DNA of 64,000 nucleotides from Micavibrio_C sp965231165 (GTDB lineage Bacteria; Pseudomonadota; Alphaproteobacteria; Micavibrionales; Micavibrionaceae), in contig OZ246421.1 in the NCBI GenBank assembly GCA_965231165.1, forward strand, positions 744,001-808,000, read 5' to 3'. A program made the translations under genes and the position numbers. Under the pieces are notes generated by a model that had not been told where the DNA came from, searched no databases, and saw nothing but the letters and a program-made list of their open reading frames with translations. Below are positions 17,722 to 26,605 of the stretch, piece by piece. Numbering within the stretch: the stretch's first letter is position 1; each line of letters begins with the position of its first letter.

Positions 17722-18384
17722 TCACAGTTTCAGGCAATCCAGCACTTCCTGCAAATTATTAAAAACATAAGCCGGGCTATAAGTTTCCACGAGTTCCGGG
17801 CGTTCCGTTCCGTGCAGCAGGAGAATGGCTTGGCAAGCCGAGTCGCGGGCGGCCAGCATGTCCGTCTCCGTGTCGCCGACATACCATACATGGGTATTTT
17901 CCGGCTTGAGGCCAATTTCTGACAGTGCCTTGCGGATAGGTTCGCCGGAGGGTTTGTCCTGCGCGGCGTAACCGGCCCCGGCCTGCACACTAATATATTG
18001 GCCCCAACCCAGATGTTCGATCTCGCGGACCAGGAATTCATGGCGCTTGTTGCTGACAATGCCGATGGGGGTTCCGGCTTCATGGATGGTTTGCAGGAGT
18101 CGTTCTGAATCAGCGAGCGGTACCAGATAATTCAGAATATTTTCATGCATGAACTGGCGCAGGACATCGAAGGCCTCTTCGACGCGCTCGCCGTATATTT
18201 TGGGATATAGCTCGCGTGAGGAATATTTCATTTCCTTGTGGAATTGTTCGGCTGACCATGGCTGCAGGTCAAAATGACCCCTGACATGATTGTGTGCGAT
18301 CAGCAGACCCGGCAGGGTGTCCACCAGAGTGCCGTCCCAGTCAAAAAAGATAGCATCAGGTTTTTGTTTCACTACGCAGTCCAT
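17722..18384 (-). CDS. HAD-superfamily phosphatase (phosphoglycolate phosphatase-like)
   Basis: A 220-aa HAD subfamily I enzyme. Motif I is FFDWDGTLVDT with the nucleophile aspartate, motif II is GIVSNKR, a conserved lysine sits near AAQDKPSGEP, and motif IV is VGDTETDM. An alpha-helical cap lies between motifs I and II. The substrate is uncertain; Gph-like and nucleotide phosphatases share this form. Its start overlaps the end of the aminotransferase gene by 13 bases. Confidence 0.9.
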   Translation of the reverse strand: MDCVVKQKPDAIFFDWDGTLVDTLPGLLIAHNHVRGHFDLQPWSAEQFHKEMKYSSRELYPKIYGERVEEAFDVLRQFMHENILNYLVPLADSERLLQTIHEAGTPIGIVSNKRHEFLVREIEHLGWGQYISVQAGAGYAAQDKPSGEPIRKALSEIGLKPENTHVWYVGDTETDMLAARDSACQAILLLHGTERPELVETYSPAYVFNNLQEVLDCLKL

Positions 18385-19253
18385 CCCAGTGTTTCGCCGC
18401 GTTCGCCACGGACATAAGAGCGGTATTCTTCATAAAGCCTGCGGGCGACCTTGCCCGGCTGGCCGCTGCCGATTTTACGGCCATCAAGCTCGATAATCGG
18501 TACAACAAGCGCCACGGCGCTGGTATTAAACGCTTCCTCCGCGTCATACGCCTCTTGCAGGGTAAAGGGGCGCTCCTCGACGGTCATTTGTAATTCGTCG
18601 CAGATATTGGTTATGGCGGTCCGCGTGACACCGCGCAGAATGGAACATGCCGCATCACGGGTCACGATTTTACCTGCTTTGGTTACGATCCAGGCATTGC
18701 TGGATGATCCCTCCGTTACAAATCCGTTGTCATCCACCATCCATGCCTCATAAGCCCCTTTTTCAGCGGCGGCCTGCTTTGCCAGCACCTGCGGCAGCAA
18801 GGCCACGGATTTGATGTCAGGGCGTTTCCAGCGTATATCGGGCGTACTGATGGCGACGGCACCGTTCACAACAGCGGCGTTATTTTCATACTTGAAGGGC
18901 CACGCTGTTATCACCAGCGCCGGACGCACATGCGCGCCGGGAAATTTAAAATCGCGCTTTGCGGCACCGCGTGTCACCTGAATATAAATATTGGCATTGC
19001 GCAGTCGGTTCATCCGCACCAGTTCGCGCATCAGGATACTTAAGGTATGACGCGGTACCGGCATGTCAATGGAAAGCTCGCTCAGAGAACGTTCCAGACG
19101 GTCGAGATGTCCGCGTTCATCGGCCATCTTGCCGTCGATCAGGGCGACAACTTCGTAAACGCCGTCGGCAAATTGATAGCCCCTGTCCTCAATATGGACG
19201 CTGGCTTCGTTGTGGCGGGCAAAAGCGCCGTTTACATAGGCATATCGCGGCAT
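18372..19253 (-). CDS. D-amino-acid aminotransferase-like class IV PLP enzyme
   Basis: A 293-aa fold-type IV aminotransferase. The PLP lysine lies in RPDIKSVALLPQVLAKQ, and the N-terminal HIEDRGYQFADGVYEVV matches D-alanine transaminases more than branched-chain ones. It probably makes D-Glu or D-Ala for peptidoglycan from D-amino acids and 2-oxo acids. 4-amino-4-deoxychorismate lyase is the main alternative. It sits 12 bases after trkA in the same run. Confidence 0.88.
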   Translation of the reverse strand: MPRYAYVNGAFARHNEASVHIEDRGYQFADGVYEVVALIDGKMADERGHLDRLERSLSELSIDMPVPRHTLSILMRELVRMNRLRNANIYIQVTRGAAKRDFKFPGAHVRPALVITAWPFKYENNAAVVNGAVAISTPDIRWKRPDIKSVALLPQVLAKQAAAEKGAYEAWMVDDNGFVTEGSSSNAWIVTKAGKIVTRDAACSILRGVTRTAITNICDELQMTVEERPFTLQEAYDAEEAFNTSAVALVVPIIELDGRKIGSGQPGKVARRLYEEYRSYVRGERGETLGWTA

Positions 19254-19265
19254 TCTTCCGGTTTC

Positions 19266-20642
19266 CTAGAATAGATCAACATGAACCATGAATAACTGTT
19301 CAACGCGGCGTACCTGATCCGCCGAGGTCAGGACGATCACATGGTCATGCGGTTTGATGACAAGGTCATGGCCAAGCGGCAGTATTTTTCCGTCGCGGAT
19401 GATCGCGCCCAGCCTGATACTGTCCGGCAGGTTCAGGTCTTCAATGGTCTTGTTGGTCATGTGTGATGTTTCGGACACTTCCGCCTCGATAACCTCGGCG
19501 TGTCCCTCTTCCAGGGTGTGAAGCGCCTTGATTCGCCCGCGCCGGACATAGCGCATAATCGTTGAGACGGTAGAGGCACGCGGCGATACAACGGCATCAA
19601 TCCCCAATGCCGATGTCAGCGAGGAATAAGTCGAGCCATTTACCAAGGCAATCGCGCGCCCCGCCCCCATCTGTTTGGCCAGCGCGGCACCGAGCAGGTT
19701 GGCCTCGTCATCGTTTGTAATTGTAATGACAGTTTCAGCATTGGCGATGTTTGCCTCTGCCATCAGGTCGTGATGCAGAGCATCGCCGTGCAGGACAGTA
19801 ACCTTGGGCAATTTTTCAGCCAGGAACAGGGCTCGTTCCTTATTGTGTTCAACAATCTTGAGGTTGATCTGGGGAAATTGGGCTGTCAATTTGCTTGCCA
19901 GATAAAAGCCCACGTTACCGCCGCCGATAATGACAATATTACGGGCCTGCTTTTCTTCGTGACCGAAGGCAGCGAGCGCACGGTTAATCTGCAGCGTATC
20001 TGTGAAGAAGAAAACTTCATCACCCGCCTCCAGTCGATCTTCGCCCTTTGGCACGATCAACTCGCCGTTACGGCGAATACTTCCAATAACAAGAGAAAGA
20101 TCAGGAAATAATGTCGGAAGCTGTCTCAATTGCGTATGCGATACAGGGCTGTTGGCTGCGATAATAACGCCCACGAGATACACGCGGCCATCGGCTAGTA
20201 ACGCCACATTGGTAGTGCCGGGCACGATCAGACGCTGCACAATAGAGTTCGCGATCTCTACTTCAGGCGAGATAATAACATCAATCGGCATATGGGAGCG
20301 GCTGAACAAGTTTGACCATGCCGGATCAAGATAGGACTGATTACGGATACGCGCTATTTTTTTGGGGACGTTGAATAATGAATGCGCGACCTGACAAGCC
20401 AGCATATTGACTTCATCGGAATTGGTGACGGCGATCAGCATGTCGGCGTTACCGGCATTGGCTGACGCCAGTATGTCGGGGCTGGAGGCGGGCCCGCGGA
20501 TGCAGCGCGCATCCAGATCGGCGCTGGCCTGTGCGATTTTGTCCGCATCAATGTCAATCAGGGTGACATCGTTTTCTTCTCTGGTCAGATAGGTGGCAAT
20601 ACTAAGGCCGACTTGGCCCGCGCCGCAGATAATGACACGCAT
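19266..20642 (-). CDS. trkA: Trk potassium uptake regulator TrkA
   Basis: A 458-aa peripheral protein with two RCK units. The first NAD-binding motif is GAGQVGLSIATYL near the N-terminus, the second is GGGNVGFYLASKL near residue 240; each is followed by a TrkA_C domain. It gates the TrkH/TrkG membrane channel, which is not in this window. It is 15 bases after ntrX, as in other alphaproteobacteria. Confidence 0.96.
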   Translation of the reverse strand: MRVIICGAGQVGLSIATYLTREENDVTLIDIDADKIAQASADLDARCIRGPASSPDILASANAGNADMLIAVTNSDEVNMLACQVAHSLFNVPKKIARIRNQSYLDPAWSNLFSRSHMPIDVIISPEVEIANSIVQRLIVPGTTNVALLADGRVYLVGVIIAANSPVSHTQLRQLPTLFPDLSLVIGSIRRNGELIVPKGEDRLEAGDEVFFFTDTLQINRALAAFGHEEKQARNIVIIGGGNVGFYLASKLTAQFPQINLKIVEHNKERALFLAEKLPKVTVLHGDALHHDLMAEANIANAETVITITNDDEANLLGAALAKQMGAGRAIALVNGSTYSSLTSALGIDAVVSPRASTVSTIMRYVRRGRIKALHTLEEGHAEVIEAEVSETSHMTNKTIEDLNLPDSIRLGAIIRDGKILPLGHDLVIKPHDHVIVLTSADQVRRVEQLFMVHVDLF

Positions 20643-20657
20643 GAAATTTAATCCTGT

Positions 20658-22124
20658 TTATCCGGTAATGCGCAGTGGCTCGTCATCGCCGCCCGCCGCA
20701 TCGCCATCATTTTGCTTGCTACCGGTGGAAATGCCAAGCTGTTTTAATTTCCTGTGCAGGGCGGCGCGTTCCATACCGACAAACTGGGCGGTTTTGGAAA
20801 TATTGCCGCCAAAACGGCGCAGCTGGGACGTCAGATATTCCCGCTCAAAGATTTCTCGGGCTTCGCGTAACGGCACGGACATAAAATTGGCGCTTGAGTC
20901 GGGGTGATCACCCTGTTCCCCTCCAGAAATAGACGCCACCTTGACGCTCATGACCTCGGGCGGCAAATGTTCAATCTGGACAACGCCCCCCGGCAGGTTG
21001 CCGCTAGCCATAATCATGATCCGCTCGACGACATTGCGAAGCTGGCGCACATTACCGGGCCAATTGCATGATTGCAGTGTTGCCAGCGCCGCCTCGGAGA
21101 AAGTCAATACAGGCAAGCCTGATTGACGTGAGTAATTCTGGACGAAGTAATTCATAAGCGCCGGAATATCCTCCGGATGCTGGCGCAGCGACGGCATTTC
21201 AAGTGGCACCACATTCAGGCGGTAATAGAGATCCTGGCGGAAATTGCCGTTTGTGATGGCGTCTTCGAGATTGCGGTTGGTCGAGGCCAGAATGCGTACA
21301 TCGGCTTCAATCAAATCCTTGCCGCCGAGACGCTGGAATTTTTGTTCCTGCAGTACGCGTACGATTTTGCCCTGCGTCTCAAGCGGCATGTCGGAAACTT
21401 CATCGAGGAACAATGTTCCCTTGTGTGCCTGTTCGAGTACGCCTGCGCGGGCACCCTCGCCCATCACCCCGGCTTCGTTGCCAAACAATTCCATTTCCAG
21501 GCGCTCAGGGCGCATGGTGGCGCAATTCAGCACCATGAAAGGGCCATCGGCACGTTGCGAAAGCTTGTGGATCATGCGGGCGGTGACATCTTTGCCGGTT
21601 CCAGCTTCACCCGTCAGGAATACGCGGCTGCTGGTTTGCGCCACGCGGGCGATGTTGTTGCGCAAATTGGTTATCACGCTTGACTGGCCGACCAGATCCA
21701 TGGGGCCATCAGCTTTTTCGCGCAGCTTTTCATTTTCCTTCTTGAGGCGCGCGGATTCGAGGGCGCGTTCAACCATCAGTATCAGACGGTCTGTCTTAAA
21801 GGGCTTTTCAATGAAATCATAAGCGCCGTAGCGAATGGCCGTCACGGCGGTTTCAATCGTGCCATGGCCGCTGATCATAATGACGGGCAGCAGCGGGTGC
21901 TGGGATTTTATGTTCTCCAGAATTTTCAGACCATCATGCTCGCTGTATTGCAGCCAGATATCAAGGACGATCAGGTCGGGTACGCGTTCGGACAGTTTTT
22001 CATACGCATGCTTCGAGTTACCTGCCTGACGTGTGCCATAGCCTTCATCTTCCAGAATGCCCTGTATAAGGGCACGGATATCGGCTTCATCGTCAATAAT
22101 CAGAATGTCGGCAGGTGAAGCCAT
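20658..22124 (-). CDS. ntrX: NtrX-type response regulator
   Basis: A 488-aa regulator: receiver domain with phosphorylated aspartate 55 (IVLDIW), an AAA+ domain with Walker A GEAGTGKD and Walker B GTLFLDEVSD, and a Fis-type helix-turn-helix at the end (NISKTAQFVGMERAALHRKL). The sigma-54 contact loop GAFTGA is missing; the place reads AGVMGEGARAGVLE. Many alphaproteobacterial NtrX proteins also lack it and are thought to act on sigma-70 promoters. It is paired with ntrY, four bases upstream. Confidence 0.95.
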   Translation of the reverse strand: MASPADILIIDDEADIRALIQGILEDEGYGTRQAGNSKHAYEKLSERVPDLIVLDIWLQYSEHDGLKILENIKSQHPLLPVIMISGHGTIETAVTAIRYGAYDFIEKPFKTDRLILMVERALESARLKKENEKLREKADGPMDLVGQSSVITNLRNNIARVAQTSSRVFLTGEAGTGKDVTARMIHKLSQRADGPFMVLNCATMRPERLEMELFGNEAGVMGEGARAGVLEQAHKGTLFLDEVSDMPLETQGKIVRVLQEQKFQRLGGKDLIEADVRILASTNRNLEDAITNGNFRQDLYYRLNVVPLEMPSLRQHPEDIPALMNYFVQNYSRQSGLPVLTFSEAALATLQSCNWPGNVRQLRNVVERIMIMASGNLPGGVVQIEHLPPEVMSVKVASISGGEQGDHPDSSANFMSVPLREAREIFEREYLTSQLRRFGGNISKTAQFVGMERAALHRKLKQLGISTGSKQNDGDAAGGDDEPLRITG

Positions 22125-22128
22125 ATTA

Positions 22129-24414
22129 TTATGCTACCTCTTTGCGAATGTCAGATGTGGTAACCGGCAGAATCAGCGATACGCAAGCGCCGCCGAAATC
22201 TTCCCAACCCGGCATCGATTTAATACCGTCCGTCTGGCCCAGAATAAGGGCGCCATTATGGTCTTCCATAATTTTTTTAACGATGGCCAATCCCAGACCG
22301 GTGCCGGTTTCACGCGTCGTCACATAAGGCTCCATCAGATGGCCTGCTTCCTCACCCTTGGGGAGGCCAAGGCCGTTATCAATCACGGAAATGACGACTT
22401 CCCCATTGTCTGCGCGACGTGATAGCAGGACCAGAATTTTGCCGCCGATGCCTTCGCGTTCTATCCGTGCGGTGATGGAATCAATCGCGTTCTGGATGAT
22501 ATTTGTAAAAGCCTGACGGATTTGCTGGGAGTCAAAATCCATTCTCAACGCCGTGCCGTAACCCGCCATGTTGAGCATGGTGATGTCAATTTCTGCGTGG
22601 GCTTGCTGCTGCAGGGTTGTCATGTCGCGCACATGACGGATGATGTCTTCTTCCTTGAAAACTGGCAGCGGCATCCTTGCGAAGGCGGAGAATTCATTGA
22701 CCATGCGGCCAATGTCCTCAACATGGTGGATGATCGTATCCGTGCATTGCGAGAAAATTTCCGGGTCTTCGGTGATCTGTTTCAGATATTTACGCTTCAG
22801 ACGCTCCGCTGAAAGCTGGATAGGCGTGAGCGGGTTCTTGATTTCGTGTGCGATACGGCGGGCGACATCCGCCCAGGCGGCCTTGCGCTGCGCGGATTGC
22901 AGTTCGGTAATATCGTCGAAGGTCAGGATGGCGCCTTTGTCCTCCTCCCCCACCATTTCGATGGCAATACGTACCAGCAGGGTGCGGCGGGTTTCGTCGC
23001 GGCGACTATAGGGAACTTCGCCTTGCGTGACCTTTCCCGGCTTGCTGCGGGCAGAGGCAAGAAGCTCCATAATTTCCGGCAGAACGGTATGGACGTCTTT
23101 GCCCGCCATTTCTTCGGGTTTATGTTCAAAGATGTTGGCGGCAGAAGAGTTGGCGATTGTGACCATGCCCTTTGCATCCACGCCCATCACGCCCGAGGAC
23201 ACACCCGCCAGAACCGTTTCTGTGAAACGGCGGCGTTGGTCAAGCTGGCGGTTGGCGGTAATCAGTTCATTGTGCTGCTCTTCCAGCTGTGTTGTCATTC
23301 GATTGAAGGCGCGTCCAAGATGATCAAATTCATCGCCGCGCTCCGTGTCTTCAACGCGGGCAGTTAAATCACCCGCGCGAATACGGTCGGCGGCGGTGGT
23401 CAGGGCGGCAATCGGCGCCACGAGATAACGCGCAAAAATCAAACCGCCCCACATGGCTGAAAGCAACAGCACCAGAGCGACGACGGTAAAGATCATTGTA
23501 ATCTTGATCTGCAAGTCTGAATAATTTTGTTCCAGCTGCTTATAAGCGGCCACGGCCTGTTTGGTATCTGACAGGTGGCGCAGAACGGTTGAATCAACCA
23601 TGCGGCCTACATACAAGTAACTATCGAGGAAATTATCCAGTTTTACGAGCGCGCGCAGACGGTCGTCATCGGTATCAGTGACCAGTGCCACTTCTCCGAT
23701 GTCGGCTTTATCGAACAGAGCATCCGGTATTTTTTCAAATGACAGTGTAAAAGTGAAGCCAGCCTCAGAGAGCACCCTGCCCGACCGGTCGAGAACGAGC
23801 GCTTCTGACAGGTTGCGGACAAACAGCTGCGACTTCATAACATGGTCAAAAGCATCCTGATTGGTGCTGAGTAAGACGACCTGCCGTGAAATATCATTTG
23901 CCATGGCAAGAATGTCAGCGCGGATAACCTGATGGTGTTCCTGCAGATAGGCCTCGGCAACAGCCTCGGATTCCGTGACTGCCGTGCGGATACGGTCGCT
24001 GAACCATGTCTGCACACCGTAGTAAAGGAATACTGCCGAGAAGATGGTCATGATAACGGCGGGCAATGCAGCGATCAGGCTGAAGGTAAAGGCCAGACGC
24101 ATGTGCAGCCGCGAACCAGCGATTCCGCGCCTGTGTCCCGTCCAGACGGAAATAATCCGGCGGGCGATAACGCCGATCAGAAGTATCAGCAGAATCAAAT
24201 CAAGATTGAGCAACCAGATCACCGTGCCGGTATCATTCCCGAACGGCGGTACTTCCGAGAGCGCCATATAAGTGAAGATGCCACAACCCAGGGCCAGCAC
24301 GATCAGAACCAGAGCAAAGCCGTTCGACCACATACTGTTGCGCGGATGCCACAGTCTTTGCAGCACACGCCCGAAGGTGTTGCCAAAATCTCTGGACTGT
24401 ACTTGGGTGTTCAA
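22129..24414 (-). CDS. ntrY: NtrY-type membrane sensor histidine kinase
   Basis: A 761-aa kinase with about four membrane segments in the first 310 residues (the first near 33-53, the last near 305-330), a periplasmic sensor stretch, HAMP (about 330-385), PAS, HisKA with the phosphoacceptor histidine in ARRIAHEIKNPLTP, and HATPase_c (VIDNGLGLP, TGLGLAIVKKI). It phosphorylates NtrX; in relatives the pair responds to nitrogen, redox or envelope state. Usually dusB-ntrB-ntrC precede it; here ispDF is the divergent neighbour. Confidence 0.95.
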   Translation of the reverse strand: MNTQVQSRDFGNTFGRVLQRLWHPRNSMWSNGFALVLIVLALGCGIFTYMALSEVPPFGNDTGTVIWLLNLDLILLILLIGVIARRIISVWTGHRRGIAGSRLHMRLAFTFSLIAALPAVIMTIFSAVFLYYGVQTWFSDRIRTAVTESEAVAEAYLQEHHQVIRADILAMANDISRQVVLLSTNQDAFDHVMKSQLFVRNLSEALVLDRSGRVLSEAGFTFTLSFEKIPDALFDKADIGEVALVTDTDDDRLRALVKLDNFLDSYLYVGRMVDSTVLRHLSDTKQAVAAYKQLEQNYSDLQIKITMIFTVVALVLLLSAMWGGLIFARYLVAPIAALTTAADRIRAGDLTARVEDTERGDEFDHLGRAFNRMTTQLEEQHNELITANRQLDQRRRFTETVLAGVSSGVMGVDAKGMVTIANSSAANIFEHKPEEMAGKDVHTVLPEIMELLASARSKPGKVTQGEVPYSRRDETRRTLLVRIAIEMVGEEDKGAILTFDDITELQSAQRKAAWADVARRIAHEIKNPLTPIQLSAERLKRKYLKQITEDPEIFSQCTDTIIHHVEDIGRMVNEFSAFARMPLPVFKEEDIIRHVRDMTTLQQQAHAEIDITMLNMAGYGTALRMDFDSQQIRQAFTNIIQNAIDSITARIEREGIGGKILVLLSRRADNGEVVISVIDNGLGLPKGEEAGHLMEPYVTTRETGTGLGLAIVKKIMEDHNGALILGQTDGIKSMPGWEDFGGACVSLILPVTTSDIRKEVA

Positions 24415-24496
24415 AGGCTTATCCTGATTAATGAATTGACTTTAGAGTGCTGCCCTACTATCCAAAATTCCGGACAGAGATGCAACTTACAATCCT

Positions 24497-25669
24497 ATGG
24501 AAATTATTTCAACATCCACAATACCTGAATACCATGTGCTGATCGTTGCTGGTGGGCAAGGTGTGCGTTTGGGCGGAGATATCCCCAAGCAATATCAGAA
24601 TATATCAAATAATATTATTATAAATCAGTCTATTAGAAAATTTTATTCATGTAAAACATTAACTACGGTCATTCACCCCGATCATCTCCCCCTGTATCAG
24701 GAAGCAACCAGTGGGCAGAGCGGATTACACCCCCCCGTAATGGGCGGCAAGGAGCGGCGGGACAGTGTATGGAACGGCCTGAAGGCGATGAAACACCTGA
24801 AACCCGATGACATTGTGCTGATTCACGATGCGGCCCGGCCTTTCGTGACGCCTGATGAAATCCATCGCGTGGCCAGCGAGGCCGCAAAAACAGGGGCGGC
24901 GACACTCGCCCTGCCCGTCAGCGATACGTTACGCCATGAAGATGGTCGCACGATTGACCGTTCGGGCGTATGGGCGATCCAGACGCCGCAGGCATTCCGT
25001 TATGGGCTGATTTGCGAGGCGCATGAAAAGGCCGATCCGGCGAAGAGCTACACCGATGACAGCGCGATGGTGGCGGCGCTCGGGTATCCGGTCAGTTATG
25101 TCACGGGTTCGCGGATGAATTTTAAGATCACGACAGCCGATGACCTTTCTTTCGCACGTATGCTAGGATCAGCCACGATGGAAACACGCACCGGATCAGG
25201 TTACGACGTTCACGCTTTCAAGGATGAATCCTCCACGCACATCATGCTCGGCGGTGTCGCCGTGCCGCATACGCGCGCGATTGACGCGCATTCTGACGGC
25301 GATGTGGCGCTGCATGCGCTGACCGATGCCTTGCTGGCGACGATTGCCGCCGGGGACATCGGTACGCATTTCCCGCCGTCCGACCCGCAATGGAAGGATG
25401 CCGCCAGCATTATGTTCCTTAAACATGCGGTTGGCATGGTGCAAGAACAAGGCGGGCGGATTGTTAATCTGGATGTCACTGTTGTTTGTGAGCGCCCCAA
25501 GGTGGGACCGCATCGTGAGGTGATGCAAGCAACGATTGCAGAGGCTTGCGGCCTTGGTGCCGGACGAGTCAGTGTCAAGGCAACGACCAGCGAAAAACTG
25601 GGCTTTACAGGCCGCGAGGAAGGTATTGTCGCGCAGGCACTGGCGACTGTGGAGTTTCCGCGCACATGA
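24497..25669 (+). CDS. ispDF: Bifunctional IspD/IspF enzyme of the MEP pathway
   Basis: A 390-aa fusion. Residues 1-225 are the cytidylyltransferase IspD (AGGQGVRLGGDIPKQY nucleotide loop, HDAARPFV, SDTLRHEDG). From about 232 comes the cyclodiphosphate synthase IspF (GSGYDVHAF, DAHSDGDVALHALTDAL, TTSEKLGFTGREEG). The two make and then cyclise CDP-methylerythritol intermediates to MEcPP for isoprenoids. About 100 bases near 24570-24665 are strikingly A+T-rich compared with the rest of the gene. Start ATG 24497; no strong ribosome site is visible. Confidence 0.96.
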   Translation: MEIISTSTIPEYHVLIVAGGQGVRLGGDIPKQYQNISNNIIINQSIRKFYSCKTLTTVIHPDHLPLYQEATSGQSGLHPPVMGGKERRDSVWNGLKAMKHLKPDDIVLIHDAARPFVTPDEIHRVASEAAKTGAATLALPVSDTLRHEDGRTIDRSGVWAIQTPQAFRYGLICEAHEKADPAKSYTDDSAMVAALGYPVSYVTGSRMNFKITTADDLSFARMLGSATMETRTGSGYDVHAFKDESSTHIMLGGVAVPHTRAIDAHSDGDVALHALTDALLATIAAGDIGTHFPPSDPQWKDAASIMFLKHAVGMVQEQGGRIVNLDVTVVCERPKVGPHREVMQATIAEACGLGAGRVSVKATTSEKLGFTGREEGIVAQALATVEFPRT

Positions 25670-26139
25670 TCAAAGTGAATTTCAAAGACCCTGCAATCTG
25701 GCTGGCGACGTGGTTTGGCTGCGGCCTCATGAAACCAGCGCCGGGAACATGGGGTACGCTGGGCGGACTGCCTGTAGGTATTCTGATTACGGCTATAGGC
25801 GGCTGGCCTGCACTACTGGTTGCCATTGTTGCCGTCAGTGCGGTGGGATATTGGGCGGCGGGAAAATTTGAAGAGCAATCAGGCGAGCACGACAATAGCG
25901 CGATTGTGATTGATGAAGTTGCCGGGGTTTGGATTGCGTTGATCCCGGCAGGTTTAAGCATTCCCCATGTGATAGCGGCCTTCCTGTTGTTTCGTTTCTT
26001 CGATATCCTGAAGCCGTGGCCGATTTCATGGGCGGACAAAAAATTGCCCGGCGCCTTTGGCGTGATGGCTGACGATATTATCGCGGGAATATTCGCCGCA
26101 CTGATTATTGCAGGAGCAAGCTTTGCAGGACTTGGTTGA
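25666..26139 (+). CDS. pgpA: Phosphatidylglycerophosphatase A
   Basis: A 157-aa membrane enzyme that makes phosphatidylglycerol from its phosphate. The family pattern MKPAPGTWGTLGGLP opens it, IDEVAGVWIAL is the catalytic-acid region, and FRFFDILKPWPI with MADDIIAG closes it; three to four membrane segments. ATG 25666 overlaps the ispDF stop (ATGA); I prefer it to the open frame extending upstream into ispDF. Its end overlaps pncC. Confidence 0.94.
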   Translation: MIKVNFKDPAIWLATWFGCGLMKPAPGTWGTLGGLPVGILITAIGGWPALLVAIVAVSAVGYWAAGKFEEQSGEHDNSAIVIDEVAGVWIALIPAGLSIPHVIAAFLLFRFFDILKPWPISWADKKLPGAFGVMADDIIAGIFAALIIAGASFAGLG

Positions 26140-26605
26140 AACACTCAGCGGTAAATTAAAGGGGCTGGGCCTGATGCTGGTCACGGCGGAATCCTGCACG
26201 GGCGGGATGATTGCTGTGGCGATGACCGAACGCCCCGGTTCATCAGAGATATTTGAACGAGGTTTTGTGACCTATTCCAACGAAGCCAAAACCGAACAAC
26301 TCGATGTGCCCAAAGACATATTGAAGAAACATGGTGCTGTCAGCTCGCAAGTAGCGATTGCGATGGTTAAAGGCGCGATTGCGCATAGCCATGCGGAGTT
26401 GGCCGTCTCCGTTACCGGGATTGCCGGGCCGGATGGCGGCAGCGATACAAAACCCGTAGGACTGGTCTATATCGGCTTTGGCGACAAGGCGGGCGTTGTC
26501 GAAGTGGCGGAACACCGTTTCAGCGGCAACCGCGCCAGCATTCGCCAGCAGACAGTTGAGGCGGCGCTGAAACATTTGATCAAGTTTGTAGATAATCTGG
26601 CATGA
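26123..26605 (+). CDS. pncC: CinA-family nicotinamide-nucleotide amidohydrolase
   Basis: A 160-aa protein equal to the C-terminal domain of CinA. The catalytic block is TAESCTGGMIA, with FVTYSNEAK and VTGIAGPDGGSDTKPVG. It deamidates NMN in NAD salvage. The start is not ATG: AGGAG at 26112-26116 lies six bases before TTG 26123, inside the pgpA gene; TTG 26108 and 26132 are alternatives. The stop overlaps the next gene by four bases. Stand-alone forms of this domain are common, so it is not a truncated gene. Confidence 0.92.
   Translation: MQDLVETLSGKLKGLGLMLVTAESCTGGMIAVAMTERPGSSEIFERGFVTYSNEAKTEQLDVPKDILKKHGAVSSQVAIAMVKGAIAHSHAELAVSVTGIAGPDGGSDTKPVGLVYIGFGDKAGVVEVAEHRFSGNRASIRQQTVEAALKHLIKFVDNLA

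Noticed and set aside
20658..22124. Lost GAFTGA as a sign of a broken gene
   Set aside because: Many alphaproteobacterial NtrX proteins lack it and the other AAA+ motifs are whole.
26123..26605. Truncated CinA pseudogene
   Set aside because: Stand-alone C-terminal CinA domain proteins are common and all catalytic residues are present.
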